From assembly GCF_024643285.1 (NCBI RefSeq), contig NZ_JAMSLW010000006.1, positions 1 to 64,000 on the forward strand: a stretch of 64,000 bases of DNA. Direction: 5' to 3'. Positions 52,301 through 61,243 of this stretch are shown piece by piece. This stretch comes from Parapedobacter lycopersici (lineage in GTDB: Bacteria; Bacteroidota; Bacteroidia; Sphingobacteriales; Sphingobacteriaceae). The position numbers were made by a program, and so were the translations under genes. Under the pieces are notes generated by a model. It had not been told where the DNA came from and searched no databases. It saw only the letters and a list, made by a program, of their open reading frames with translations. Positions within the stretch are counted from its first letter, which is position 1. Every line of letters begins with the position of its first letter.

Positions 52301-54105
52301 ACGCGGCAACATACGCATTGACACAGGCCGATAAGGATGCGGGCAATGTGGAGAACCAGGCCTCGGTAACGGGTACGCCTCCGACGACCGATCCGGGCAA
52401 TCCTGCTACACCGATAACGCCTGTCCCGTCTACACCGGATCCGGATAATCCGGGCACGCCGGGTAATCCAGGGGTGCCGACCGTGGTAGATGTTCCCCAA
52501 CGCGCGGAAATCGACGTGATTAAATCGGCACGGGAAGGTAACTATGCACAGGTAGGCGATGTAATTACCTACGATATAACCGTACGCAATACCGGAAATG
52601 TAACGCTCCGCGACATTGTGATAACGGATGCTAACGCCGATGCGGGTAGTGTTACACCGGCAACGATTGCGACATTGGCACCCGGTGCAACGGTTGACGT
52701 AACGGCCAGGCATACCATTACCCAGGCAGATGTGGATGCTGGATACGTATACAATTCGGCGAAAGTAACCGGAAAAACACCCGAAGGTGATCCCATCGAT
52801 CAGGACTCGCATGACCCGGATCCGCAAGACCCGGATGCACCAGTGGATCCCGCCTGTCCGGATTGTACGGTAACACCGGTCAACATGTCGCCATCGGTTG
52901 CGTTGGTTAAGGCGGTGTCCAACAGCGGTACGGGCCGGGATGGGCGGTTTATTATCGGCGACGAGATGATGTTTACATTCACCATTCACAATACCGGCAA
53001 TGTGTCGCTCACGAACTTCCGGCTGACGGATGCCAAGCTCGGCTTGGTAAATGTACCGGTCAGTGGTACGCTGCTGCCGGGTAATAGCCTGACCTATGAG
53101 GCGGCTTATATCGTGACGGCGGCTGATATCGCGGCCGGGGAGATTGTGAATACGGCAACCATCGGAGCGGAAACGCCGAATGGGGAAACGGTAACCGATG
53201 TGTCGGGTACAGGTATAGACAACGACACGCCGACAACGGTGCCGGTAGCGGAAGGACCAGTGGCGGTAAATGACGCAATTAACACGCCACAGCAAACACC
53301 GGTTTCAATTCCGGTACTGGACAACGACCGGGAGGGCAGCAGTCCGCTCGATCCGTCGACAGTATATGTGATTGATCCGGAAACTGGCGGACAGGTGAAA
53401 GAGGTGACCATTCCAAATGAAGGTACATATACAGTACAACCCGATGGCACTATTGTATTTACGCCGGTAGATGGGTTCTTCGGCGAGAGCGGCATCCAGT
53501 ATGTGGTAAGTGATACGAACGGGCTGCAGTCCGATCCGGCAGCAATCACCGTTACCGTAATAAGGAGCGAGCCCGAGGCAGTGGATGACCGCGTGGAAAC
53601 GACCTTCAATACGCCGGTCAAGGTTCCAATATTGGATAATGATGTGGCCGATGGTGCCCCCTTCGATCTGACAGCCATCGAAATAGTCGACCAGCCGCAG
53701 TTTGGTACGGTAGTCATAAATCCAGACGGTACGGTAACCTATACGCCGAACCAGTATTATACCGGAAGTGACCGGTTCACGTATCGCGTCCGGGATGCGA
53801 ATGGGAATTGGACGAATGTGGCTGCGGTGGAAATCACGACTTCCGGATTCCAGATTCCGAACGTGATTACGCCGAACGGTGACGGACGGAACGACCGGTT
53901 TGTCATCGTTGGCCTGGAAGACTATGATAATGCGGAGGTAACCATCTTCAACCGCTGGGGTAACCAGGTGTACCGGAGTGCTAATTATCGGCAGGACTGG
54001 GATGGCCAGGGACTGAATGAGGGTACGTACTATTACCTGATTACCCTGAAGAAGAACGGGAAAGAAACGGTGCACAAAGGCTGGGTATTGGTAAAACGGA
54101 AATAA
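49351..54105 (+). CDS. Giant repeat adhesin, type IX secreted (CHU_C)
   Basis: 1584 residues, ATG at 49351. The signal is MRIKSYVLGLVALCLMVMPS (from a second Met). A choice-of-anchor L domain spans about 30-310 (FQFGSEEYPDYVGSVYNDLF, ALLPSNNDVIAVNSVNGG). Then come a DUF11 domain (DLSVEKTVDNATPIVGGTVT), a series of DUF7507-type beta domains from about 425 to 1290, including three nearly identical tandem copies (546-910), two Ig/cadherin-like domains with VLDNDREG and ILDNDVADG, and a terminal CHU_C domain (NGDGRNDRFVIVGLEDYDNA, NRWGNQVYRSANYRQDWDG). Many Asp-rich loops suggest calcium binding. It is exported by the type IX system, probably with the PorP/SprF protein downstream. Confidence 0.9.
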   Translation: MNKFYANSMRIKSYVLGLVALCLMVMPSAFGQASFSTNPADAAIINALTGSGIGITSPSLERGNRTSQIATFTNGNSGAGFGMDQGVLFSTGNAGSDLTTRNTRAVTSNDPGSSGTDANLIAINSQAAYNTVSYSFDITLEPEVTGIRIVFQFGSEEYPDYVGSVYNDLFGFFVSGPGIGNGTTPQNFALLPSNNDVIAVNSVNGGVLGASSDGTAVNLGQTEFYINNGHRNDGQTNTNPQPGPFPVHIEYNGVTKAITRDIAGLTPGATYRFKVAIADVGDPSYDSGVLLHQIIGLRETDLSVEKTVDNATPIVGGTVTFNIKAINKNIPEGNEVTQAEVRDLLPSGYTFVSATPSQGTYDPVTGLWDIGTMPIGAEEELAIQATVNATGDYRNLVNIQALDAVDADQTDNFDEASVTPSPPNPSFTLVKTVTSVTDAANVVRAGGTFEAVGDKINYTITVTNTGNVELTDIIVTDPLTGLSETITSLASLDTEVFTTTYTIQQSDLNTGSVVNTVTATGDDPDGDPVNPEDPNDGEVTTPGTQTPELTVTKIITSAGPYNAVGQEITYDIVVTNTGNVTIDNIVLTDANADIPAGEENIGTLDPTESVTITVTHEVTLTDLNNGSVSNQATAAGDDPNGDPVTEDSDDPGTPGVPNDPTDTDVVQTPELTVTKTITSAGPYNAVGDIITYDIVVTNTGNVTIDNIVLTDANADIPAGEESIGTLDPTESVTITVTHEVTLTDLNNGSVSNQATAAGDDPNGDPVTDDSDDPGTPGVPNDPTDTDVVQTPELTVTKTITSAGPYNAVGDIITYDIVVTNTGNVTIDNIVLTDANADIPAGEENIGTLDPTESVTITVTHEVTLTDLNNGSVSNQATAAGDDPNGDPVTDDSDDPGTPDPNDPTDTDVVQTPSLSFAKTGVLATDGNTITYTFTVTNTGNVTMTGITLAETGFSGTGTAPVPAFVSNSNGSPAGTLVPAEVATYAATYALTQADKDAGNVENQASVTGTPPTTDPGNPATPITPVPSTPDPDNPGTPGNPGVPTVVDVPQRAEIDVIKSAREGNYAQVGDVITYDITVRNTGNVTLRDIVITDANADAGSVTPATIATLAPGATVDVTARHTITQADVDAGYVYNSAKVTGKTPEGDPIDQDSHDPDPQDPDAPVDPACPDCTVTPVNMSPSVALVKAVSNSGTGRDGRFIIGDEMMFTFTIHNTGNVSLTNFRLTDAKLGLVNVPVSGTLLPGNSLTYEAAYIVTAADIAAGEIVNTATIGAETPNGETVTDVSGTGIDNDTPTTVPVAEGPVAVNDAINTPQQTPVSIPVLDNDREGSSPLDPSTVYVIDPETGGQVKEVTIPNEGTYTVQPDGTIVFTPVDGFFGESGIQYVVSDTNGLQSDPAAITVTVIRSEPEAVDDRVETTFNTPVKVPILDNDVADGAPFDLTAIEIVDQPQFGTVVINPDGTVTYTPNQYYTGSDRFTYRVRDANGNWTNVAAVEITTSGFQIPNVITPNGDGRNDRFVIVGLEDYDNAEVTIFNRWGNQVYRSANYRQDWDGQGLNEGTYYYLITLKKNGKETVHKGWVLVKRK
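50986..52080 (+). repeat. Three near-identical 366/366/363-bp tandem repeats
   Basis: Units start at 50986, 51352 and 51718, each with TPELTVTKxITSAGPYNAVG. The third unit is one codon shorter (GTPDPNDP for GTPGVPNDP). The identity is high at both DNA and protein level, unlike the older beta domains around them, so copy number may change by recombination. Confidence 0.9.
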
Positions 54106-54121
54106 CAGCGGATTGGCAAGC

Positions 54122-55147
54122 ATGAATTCGAAGAATATGAGAAGACTAATAAAAGCAACGATATGGTTATTTGCGGTTGGCCCGGCCCTAACGGCCAATG
54201 CCCAGCAAAACATCCAGTTTACGCAGTACATTTTTAATTCGATGAGCGTGAACCCGGCTTACACCGGATATAAGGAGGAATGGTTTGGTCAATTGGGGTT
54301 GCGCAGCCAGTGGGTGGGTATTGAGGGTGCCCCGCAGACGGCGGCACTGTCCGTTGACGGGGTAGTGGACCCCGTCAACAAGCGGCATGGGGTAGGCCTG
54401 CAGCTGACAGCCGATCGGCTGGGTCCGCAGGCGGCCTCTTCGGCATACCTGAACTACGCATTCCGGTTACGGCTGAATGACGAGGATACGCAGCGGTTGA
54501 GCTTTGGGGTCGGTGCCGGTGTAACGCAGTATGGACTGGATGGCGGCATGCTGCGTCCGAATGACGGGAACGATCAGTTGCTCCCTTCGGGGAAGATTAA
54601 CAGCTTCATCCCGGATGTGCGGTTTGGCGTCTATTACTACAATCCCCGCTGGTATGCCGGTGTATCGGTGATGGACCTGCTTTCGGGCGACCAGAGCAAT
54701 AACATTTTCCGCTGGGACAATACCACCACCGACAACCTGCGCCGCAAACGGCATTTCTATTTTATCGGTGGGGCTTTGTTTGACCTGTCGGAAGGCCTGA
54801 AACTGCGGCCGAGCCTGCTGGTGAAGGAAGACTTTGAGGGGCCGACGAGCCTCGACCTGAATGCCATGTTTATTTTCGGCGACCGGTTCTGGATCGGCGG
54901 CGGATGGCGTACAGGTGTTGCCGTGTTCGAGCGGGAATACAACCGGTTCAGTGGAAATAACCTGAATGGATTGAACTCGGTTTCGGCCATTGCCCAATTG
55001 TATGCTACCGAGTCGTTCCGGATCGGCTATTCTTACGACTACATCCTGAGCCAGCTGAGCGGTGTACAGAATGGCTCACACGAAATAACACTGGGTATCA
55101 CTTTCGGACAGCGGAGTAACCGGCTGCTGAGTCCGCGGTTTTTTTGA
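54122..55147 (+). CDS. PorP/SprF-family outer membrane protein
   Basis: 341 residues from the ATG at 54122. The signal ends ALTANAQ, then the family start QNIQFTQYIFNSMSVNPAYT and LRSQWVGIEGAPQTAALSVD. Barrel strands follow to ITLGITFGQRSNRLLSPRFF. It is the partner of the giant adhesin just upstream and has about the same role as the gene at 31081-31974. Confidence 0.88.
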   Translation: MNSKNMRRLIKATIWLFAVGPALTANAQQNIQFTQYIFNSMSVNPAYTGYKEEWFGQLGLRSQWVGIEGAPQTAALSVDGVVDPVNKRHGVGLQLTADRLGPQAASSAYLNYAFRLRLNDEDTQRLSFGVGAGVTQYGLDGGMLRPNDGNDQLLPSGKINSFIPDVRFGVYYYNPRWYAGVSVMDLLSGDQSNNIFRWDNTTTDNLRRKRHFYFIGGALFDLSEGLKLRPSLLVKEDFEGPTSLDLNAMFIFGDRFWIGGGWRTGVAVFEREYNRFSGNNLNGLNSVSAIAQLYATESFRIGYSYDYILSQLSGVQNGSHEITLGITFGQRSNRLLSPRFF

Positions 55148-55170
55148 CAAATAGCGCCTACTGAAATATA

Positions 55171-57186
55171 ATGGGAATGAATAATTACATCCAAATGAAA
55201 GATAGGAGATCAGGGACATGGGTAAAAATCTATTCGATGGTTGCCCTTGGATTAGTCACGCTGCTGACACTGGTCATGTTGATGCTTTCAAGAGCCTGCG
55301 CGCAGGAACAGCCCAGCCTCCGCGATCGTGCCGAGCAGCTTTACAGGCAATATGAATATGCAAATGCGATACCGCTGTATACGAAACTGGTGGATACTAA
55401 GCGGCCGAGGCTGAACGACCTGGAGCGCCTTGCGGACAGCTACCTGAAACTTAACGATTACGAGTCGGCCGAAAACTGGTATGCGCGTGTGGTTGCCCAC
55501 GAGGAGAGCCCTGCCGAAAACAGGATTGTTTATGGCGAGGTGCTGAAGGCCAATGGCAAATACGCCGAAGCGCGTAATCAGCTGGAGGCCTATGCTTCCG
55601 AAACAGGTGATAGCGACCGGGTTACCGTGCAGCTTGCAGGCTGTGATTCGGCACTGGTGTGGATGGCGGATCCAACCGCGCATAGACTGCGCAACGAAGG
55701 GGTGAATACCCCGCAGGGTGAATTTGCGGTTTTTCCCATGGATGGCAGGGTATATTATGCCGGTGAACCGGAAGGCGTAGTGCAACGCAAGGGCACATAT
55801 GGCTGGACGGGAAATTCGTTTCTTCGGATTTATACGGCGGACCGCTCCGACGATAATACGCTGACGAATCCGGCCCTGGCGGTAGGGGAAATCAATGATG
55901 CATCCTATCACTTGGGTCCGGTTGCCGCCGACGCCACGGGCAACACGCTTTTTATTACCCGGACCTACCCAGGCAGGGAAGGAGAGCGGACCCGGGAAGA
56001 CCGGCAGAAATTCCTGACGCGTAATTTGGAACTGTACTGTTACACACGCAATAATGATGGCACGTGGTCGGCTGAGCCATTTGCTTATAACAATGTGCAG
56101 GAATATTCACTGGGGCATGCGGCATTGAGCCAAGACGGCAATACCCTCTATTATGTCAGTGATATGCCAGGGGGGCAGGGTGGTACGGACATCTGGTTCA
56201 GCGAAAAACAGACAGATGGAAGCTGGGGTGAACCGGTAAATGCGGGAGAACGGATTAATAGCAGTGGTAACGAACTGTTCCCGAACATCGGTCCTGACCA
56301 TACGCTGTATTATTCAAGCGATGGCTTTGCAGGCATGGGCGGCCTGGATGTGTTCCGGTCGACCGGCAGCCGGGGGCAGTGGACGGAACCGCGGAACCTG
56401 CGGTATCCGGTTAATTCATCAGGTGATGATTTTGCTTATGTCCTTACACTGGATGGGGAAGAAAGTCTGGCGGGCTATTTATCCTCCAACCGCAAAGGGG
56501 GACAGGGCAATGACGACATCTATTCGTTTAGCTACGAAAAGCCGAAGATCATCATCATCTTACGCGGTACCACTTCGGACAAACAGACGGGCGACCGCAT
56601 CGCGGCGGCAGCTGTGACGCTGTTTGACGGAAAGCGGGAAATTGTCGCCCGGAAAAGCAGCGACGGTTCGGGGACTTTTGAATTTGTACTGGACCGCAAC
56701 CAGACCTACACGGTGCTCGGACAAAAGGAGGGTTACCACGCCGACTCGGCCAGCGTAAGTACAATAGGTATTTCGAAATCGGACACGCTGGAGGCTGCGT
56801 TGCTGCTGGAACCGGTATTTAAGGTGGGGGATACATTTGAATTGGAGAACATTTACTACGACTTCGACAAGCATAACATCCGGCCGGATGCTGCTGCAAT
56901 ACTGGATGAACTGGTACGTACGATGCGCGACAATCCGACATTGAAGATCGAACTGTCGAGCCATACGGACAGCCGGGGCAGTGACGCTTATAATATGGCG
57001 TTATCCCAGCGAAGAGCCCAGGCTGCGGTGGATTACCTGGTAAGTCGGGGCATTGCGCGTGAGCGCATGGAAGCGAAAGGATACGGTGAAACCAGGCTGG
57101 TGAACGATTGCGGCAACGGGGTTGCCTGCTCCCGTGAAGCCCACCAGGCCAACAGGCGGACGGAGGTGACCGTATTGGCGTATTAG
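55171..57186 (+). CDS. OmpA-family protein with TPR and propeller domains
   Basis: 671 residues, ATG at 55171 (others in frame at 55177 and 55192). After a signal or membrane helix (MVALGLVTLLTLVMLMLSRA), a TPR segment (about 50-150), a PD40/WD40-like propeller (about 175-465; GHAALSQDGNTLYYVSDMPG, ELFPNIGPDHTLYYSSDGFA), a small beta domain (about 470-550) and the OmpA peptidoglycan-binding domain (about 565-670; IYYDFDKHNIRPDAAAILDE, SSHTDSRGSDAYNMALSQRR). This arrangement is standard after PorP/SprF genes and probably ties the surface system to the cell wall. Confidence 0.88.
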   Translation: MGMNNYIQMKDRRSGTWVKIYSMVALGLVTLLTLVMLMLSRACAQEQPSLRDRAEQLYRQYEYANAIPLYTKLVDTKRPRLNDLERLADSYLKLNDYESAENWYARVVAHEESPAENRIVYGEVLKANGKYAEARNQLEAYASETGDSDRVTVQLAGCDSALVWMADPTAHRLRNEGVNTPQGEFAVFPMDGRVYYAGEPEGVVQRKGTYGWTGNSFLRIYTADRSDDNTLTNPALAVGEINDASYHLGPVAADATGNTLFITRTYPGREGERTREDRQKFLTRNLELYCYTRNNDGTWSAEPFAYNNVQEYSLGHAALSQDGNTLYYVSDMPGGQGGTDIWFSEKQTDGSWGEPVNAGERINSSGNELFPNIGPDHTLYYSSDGFAGMGGLDVFRSTGSRGQWTEPRNLRYPVNSSGDDFAYVLTLDGEESLAGYLSSNRKGGQGNDDIYSFSYEKPKIIIILRGTTSDKQTGDRIAAAAVTLFDGKREIVARKSSDGSGTFEFVLDRNQTYTVLGQKEGYHADSASVSTIGISKSDTLEAALLLEPVFKVGDTFELENIYYDFDKHNIRPDAAAILDELVRTMRDNPTLKIELSSHTDSRGSDAYNMALSQRRAQAAVDYLVSRGIARERMEAKGYGETRLVNDCGNGVACSREAHQANRRTEVTVLAY

Positions 57187-57219
57187 GCCGGGATGCGAAG
57201 TCATCTTAGAATTTTATGC

Positions 57220-57408
57220 ATGAAAACAGACGAACTCATATTTGTGGTGCTGGAGGGGGAGAACAATTCCCTCATGGCCGTTGAAGATAACATCGGACTG
57301 GTGGTTTTTGGCGAGGACATCAACGAAATACGGGACGGCGTGGTGCTTAAGGTAGATGAATATTACGACGGTGAATATAAAGGTGACATCCGTTTTATTC
57401 ACGTATAA
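57220..57408 (+). CDS. Small HicB-like protein, copy 1
   Basis: 62 residues from the ATG at 57220: MKTDELIFVVLEGENNSLMA, VEDNIGLVVFGEDINEIRDG, then VLKVDEYYDGEYKGDIRFIHV with one residue between. The pattern matches the small family often mislabelled 2-oxoisovalerate dehydrogenase in databases and is like the partial RNase-H fold of HicB antitoxins. No HicA toxin gene is adjacent. Confidence 0.65.
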   Translation: MKTDELIFVVLEGENNSLMAVEDNIGLVVFGEDINEIRDGVVLKVDEYYDGEYKGDIRFIHV

Positions 57409-57568
57409 GCAACCAATGAGAGTTATCATTTTCGCGGTATCGCGTCGGATAAACAGACCGATGACCGCATACGACAGTAACATTAACGCCTAGGACATGG
57501 CAATATTACAGCACAGCGTACAACCTGGTGCGGATTACCCAGGATGCAGTCATCTTAAAATGTTAAGC

Positions 57569-57778
57569 ATGAAAACAGACGAGCTTATATTTGTTGTGTT
57601 GGATGGAGACGATAACTCCCTTGTTGCCGTGGAAGGTAATATCGGAATGGTTGTCTTTGGCGAAGACATCAATGAAATACGGGAGGGTGTAAGGCTGAAA
57701 GTAAGTGAATATTTCGACGATGGATTTAGGGGAGAGGTTCGCATCCGCCGGTTCCAGGATATCGTTTTAACGATATAA
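57569..57778 (+). CDS. Small HicB-like protein, copy 2
   Basis: 69 residues from the ATG at 57569: MKTDELIFVVLDGDDNSLVA, VEGNIGMVVFGEDINEIREG, then a longer end RRFQDIVLTI. Its upstream 20 bases (GTCATCTTAxAATxTTAxGC) also match those of copy 1, so the duplication included the leader. Role as for copy 1. Confidence 0.65.
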   Translation: MKTDELIFVVLDGDDNSLVAVEGNIGMVVFGEDINEIREGVRLKVSEYFDDGFRGEVRIRRFQDIVLTI

Positions 57779-58096
57779 CAGTATTAACACCCGGTGGTAG
57801 GGGGCATTAGCCGGGACGGATAGGATGCTGTGGCCTGCTACCGGTATTTTTAACATGATGCGCTGGGTGGTTTTGTGAAATAAAGAACCGGCAGCGGGTG
57901 CCAAGCGATTGAATTGCGCATTGGATGGTAGGCTGCCGGTAATGACCTGTAGTGGGGGGACACAACAAATAAGAACATTTACAGATCAGGTTGGAAATAA
58001 GTGCGTATGTATTATCGTTTGTATGTGGATCGGAAAAGCCGTACAATACTATCGGTTTAAACCGATGGAAACAATAGTATACCATACCAAAAATAA
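57779..58096. other. 318-base region with no gene seen
   Basis: It separates the plus-strand HicB-like genes from the minus-strand LuxR gene that ends at 58097. I see no terminator with a T-run and no credible small gene. Confidence 0.5.
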
Positions 58097-58894
58097 TCAG
58101 AACGCGGGCTCAAGTAGACTGGTGAGGGTGCATAGTTGGGCAAGCGAAGTGTTGTCACGGGCAAAAAGGCGATTCCGAACCGTGTTTAACTGGTTTTTGG
58201 CGGTCTGTGGATTTACACAGGCGATTTCAGCGATTTCGGCAACGGAGTGCCCGTGACGCCAGAGGGAGATCAGGTTTTTTTCCCGGGGTGAAATGATGTC
58301 TTTATGAACAATCCGGCGGGTACTGGAGTGCCAGTGGACAGTATGCTCGCCAATGAGAAAACGCATCCAGTAACCCTCAGTGGATGTCATCAGGGGGGTA
58401 ATATCCTCCAGGTAATCGAAGCTGAGCATCACGTTTCCTGTATCGTCCATAACCAGCGGTTTACAACGGTAGTGCAGACGCATCCGCTGGTTGCGTAGAT
58501 TGACGATGGTACCACCGCATACCGACGAAAGGGGTAAAGCACCCGTGCGTGCCGGAACCGATTGAAGCAGCTGTTGGCGAATGGTGATAAAATCCGAAAT
58601 GCTTTTCCGGTTCTGGACGACGCTGAGATACTGTGAGTCCCATTTCAGGGGACCGTCAGCGCTGACCTCCAGGCCAATGAGGACTGAAAGGTTGCTGCTG
58701 TAATATAGGTAATCGGGTTTCGAGAAATCAAACAGGGAATACATCCGGTTGCTTTGCCAGGCAAGCCGGTCGAGCATCTCCAGCTGCGGGGTAACATCGT
58801 CAGGAATCCGCCAGTTGCCTCCTGGAACATACACTTGCCGTAGTTTTTTGCCGATCTGGATCAGCAAAGCAGAATCTTCAGGTTGGCCCGCCAT
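58097..58894 (-). CDS. LuxR-type regulator with PAS-like domain
   Basis: 265 residues, ATG at 58894. The N-terminal 190 residues have a PAS-like layout (LDFxKPDYLYYSSNLSVLIGLE-like and VMLSFDYLEDITPLM), and the C-terminus (about 200-262) is a LuxR helix-turn-helix (ISPREKNLISLWRHGHSVAE, VNPQTAKNQLNTVRNRLF). There is no receiver domain. It probably responds to a small ligand or partner; targets unknown. Confidence 0.8.
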   Translation of the reverse strand: MAGQPEDSALLIQIGKKLRQVYVPGGNWRIPDDVTPQLEMLDRLAWQSNRMYSLFDFSKPDYLYYSSNLSVLIGLEVSADGPLKWDSQYLSVVQNRKSISDFITIRQQLLQSVPARTGALPLSSVCGGTIVNLRNQRMRLHYRCKPLVMDDTGNVMLSFDYLEDITPLMTSTEGYWMRFLIGEHTVHWHSSTRRIVHKDIISPREKNLISLWRHGHSVAEIAEIACVNPQTAKNQLNTVRNRLFARDNTSLAQLCTLTSLLEPAF

Positions 58895-58991
58895 TTTAGT
58901 TAAGTTAGGATGAGAAGTGAAGGCGGTGGTTTAATTGCGTTATTGGCCGCCGGGCCAAGCAAATATAGAAAATAATCAGAAAGGATGTTGC

Positions 58992-59050
58992 AAAAAAAAT
59001 AGCGATGCCTGCGAAGCGAATTGAAAAAGGCTCCGCAGGTTTGCGCTATT
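58992..59050 (-). terminator. Terminator after the double-SRPBCC gene
   Basis: On the minus strand an imperfect hairpin (AATAGCG...CCTGCG... against CGCAGG...CGCTATT) is followed by a run of eight T. It lies 70 bases after the stop of the gene ending at 59122. Confidence 0.75.
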
Positions 59051-59121
59051 GGAATGTGATTTATTTAAATCTGATTATATGAAGCACTTCGGGACAGTTG
59101 CTGCATACACAGTAAGCAGCC

Positions 59122-60048
59122 TTATTCATACTGATGCGGATAGGGCAGGCCTTTTCCGGTTTCACAAAGGAATTTTAGGCTTCTCAGGAACATGCCCCAG
59201 TCATAGGTGCAGGATGCAAGGTCCGGTGTGTAGGCTGCCCACCCTTCGTGCCGGAGAAATAATAAGGAGCCATTGGAACGGGGTTCCAGCGTAAACGTTA
59301 TGGTGGTGCCTATCCAGTCGGCAAATCCGGTGATACAGCGCCATTTTACGTGGCTGTATGGTATAAGCTCCTCGACTTTCATTTCTTTCACATAGTCCGC
59401 AAAGGTAAACCTGGACGTACTGCCAACCACGGGTTCGGCGTGGGTTGTGGGCGTCCACCAGCCTGCCAGGCCCTCTTGCGTGGTCAATGCGTTATAGATG
59501 GTTTCGACCGGGGTTTCAATGAGCAGCCGGTGCCAGATGCTTGTGGTTGCGTGTTCGGCCGGTGCCGGATTTGCGGACAGGGCCTCCGAAGGCGTGGCTT
59601 CAGCGGCTTTGGGTGTAGGACTGCCCTGGCCCGTCCGGACCAGTGCCGCCAAGCTGCCCTGTATATAATGCGTCCACGCATCGTGGCAGACCTGGAAACA
59701 TTCGTACGATGGCACCAGTCCCTGGTGCGTAAATTGGAGATGGGTTTTTCCGTCTTTTTCGGAAAGCTCGAAAATGATATTGGTGCCGGTCCATTCGCGG
59801 GGATCGCCGGTAAAATTAAAATAGTTGTCAACTACATGCCACACTACTTTTTCATTGGGAACCCATTCGGTGATGCGGATCCGGCAATGGTGTACATCCT
59901 GATAGCGGTACGAGAATTCGCCGTGTAACCTGTCGGTATCGCCAGTGATGTTTTCGGACCACCACTGACGCACCTGATTCACGGCTTGGAATACCTGTTG
60001 GGGAGTAGCGTTGAAGGTAATTTCCGTGTTGAAATGTTGATTTTCCAT
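59122..60048 (-). CDS. Protein with two SRPBCC (AHSA1-like) domains
   Basis: 308 residues, ATG at 60048. Two AHSA1 domains are fused: residues 5-140 (ITFNATPQQVFQAVNQVRQW, YRYQDVHHCRIRITEW, THLQFTHQGLVPSYECFQVC) and 165-300 (LLIETPVETIYNALTTQEGL, KEMKVEELIPYSHVKWRC, GSLLFLRHEGWAAYT), joined by a Pro/Ala-rich linker. Likely binds hydrophobic ligands. It is divergent from the GlxA-type regulator at 60184, which may control it. Confidence 0.85.
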   Translation of the reverse strand: MENQHFNTEITFNATPQQVFQAVNQVRQWWSENITGDTDRLHGEFSYRYQDVHHCRIRITEWVPNEKVVWHVVDNYFNFTGDPREWTGTNIIFELSEKDGKTHLQFTHQGLVPSYECFQVCHDAWTHYIQGSLAALVRTGQGSPTPKAAEATPSEALSANPAPAEHATTSIWHRLLIETPVETIYNALTTQEGLAGWWTPTTHAEPVVGSTSRFTFADYVKEMKVEELIPYSHVKWRCITGFADWIGTTITFTLEPRSNGSLLFLRHEGWAAYTPDLASCTYDWGMFLRSLKFLCETGKGLPYPHQYE

Positions 60049-60147
60049 GAGCTAAATCGTTGATTATAAAATGATATATCCGTTTACAATTCAAAAGTAG
60101 GAATAGAAATGCAGGGGAACCGGGGGTAAAATAGACATTCTGGCGGG

Positions 60148-60178
60148 TTGATTTAGACAGCTTAACATCGTAAGTTTG
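60148..60178 (+). promoter_or_regulatory. Promoter of the GlxA-type gene
   Basis: TTG (60148-60150), 20 bases, then TAAGTTTG (60171-60178), a full -7 match. The ATG at 60184 is so close that the transcript would be nearly leaderless. Confidence 0.55.
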
Positions 60179-60183
60179 TAAAT

Positions 60184-61197
60184 ATGAAACACCTCACTAT
60201 CCTTGTGCCGGATGTACAGACGGCGAACAGCACGGTGGCCTGCATTGTGGGAGCCTATCAGCTATTTACCGGCGCCAATGACTATTGGCAAAAACAGGGA
60301 AAGCAGGCACTGTTCCGGATCGAAACGGCCGGGGTTGCCGGCGAGGCGGCATTCATTAACGGGCTGCTCACCATAAAGCCGCAGGTAAACATCACTTCGC
60401 TGCGAAAAACGGACCTGATCCTGATCCCTTCGCTGACACCGGAGTTTACACAGGCGAAGCAGGGCAACAGGGTGTTGATTGACTGGCTTCGCGAACAGTA
60501 TGAAAATGGTGCGGAAGTGGCCAGTATGTGTACCGGCGCATTTATGTTGGCATCAAGTGGCCTGCTCGAGAAACGGAGCTGTTCCATCCATTGGAATTCA
60601 GCGGACCATTTCCGGACACTATTCCCAAATGTGCAGTTGAAAACGGAACAGGTAATTACCGATGAGCATGGCATTTACACAAACGGAGGTGGTTATTCGT
60701 TCTTAAACCTGTTGCTGTACCTGGTTGAAAAGTATTACGACCGGGAAACGGCGATTTACTGTGCGAAGATTTTTCAGGTAGAAATAGACCGGCAGACGCA
60801 GTCGGTCTTTGCTATTTTTACCGGTCAGAAGACACATGGTGATGAAATGGTCAGAAAGGCGCAGCAATACATGGAAATGCATTTCCCGGAGAAAATATCC
60901 ATGGGCGACCTCTCACAACGGTTCGCCGTGGGGAGGCGGAACTTTGACCGGCGGTTTATAAAGGCTACAGGGAATACGCCCGCGGAATACCTGCAGCGGA
61001 TAAAGGTCGAATCGGCAAAGAAAGCATTTGAAACGACCCGGAAAACGATCAACGAGGTGATGTACGAGGCGGGCTATGCCGATGAAAAGGCCTTCCGGGA
61101 GGTGTTCAGAAAGCTGACGGGCATGTCGCCCCTTGAATACCGGAATAGGTACAATCGGGAAACAGCCGCTACGGGTAGGTCGGTTTCCAATGAATAA
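60184..61197 (+). CDS. GlxA-type regulator (DJ-1/PfpI-like + AraC domains)
   Basis: 337 residues, ATG at 60184. The N-terminal DJ-1/PfpI-like domain (1-200) keeps the nucleophile elbow EVASMCTGAFMLASSGLL with Cys near residue 119. The C-terminal AraC domain (about 225-327) has ISMGDLSQRFAVGRRNFDRR and INEVMYEAGYADEKAFREVF, ending TGMSPLEYRNRY. Such proteins are transcription regulators, with the DJ-1 part as ligand-sensing domain. It is divergent from the double-SRPBCC gene. Confidence 0.9.
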   Translation: MKHLTILVPDVQTANSTVACIVGAYQLFTGANDYWQKQGKQALFRIETAGVAGEAAFINGLLTIKPQVNITSLRKTDLILIPSLTPEFTQAKQGNRVLIDWLREQYENGAEVASMCTGAFMLASSGLLEKRSCSIHWNSADHFRTLFPNVQLKTEQVITDEHGIYTNGGGYSFLNLLLYLVEKYYDRETAIYCAKIFQVEIDRQTQSVFAIFTGQKTHGDEMVRKAQQYMEMHFPEKISMGDLSQRFAVGRRNFDRRFIKATGNTPAEYLQRIKVESAKKAFETTRKTINEVMYEAGYADEKAFREVFRKLTGMSPLEYRNRYNRETAATGRSVSNE

Positions 61198-61216
61198 AAG
61201 ACCGCGCCTGCGGCGG
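61198..61216 (-). terminator. Possible terminator of the DoxX gene
   Basis: On the minus strand CCGC-AGGC-GCGG is followed by TCTTTTATT, just after the DoxX gene ends at 61244. The stem is short. Confidence 0.4.
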
Positions 61217-61243
61217 ATTTCCCAAGATACTGGTGGAAAGAAG

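Noticed and set aside
50797-53295. Long minus-strand frames (377 and 400 residues) inside the giant adhesin
   Set aside because: They are shadows of the repeated GC-rich coding sequence, Arg/His-rich and without domains.
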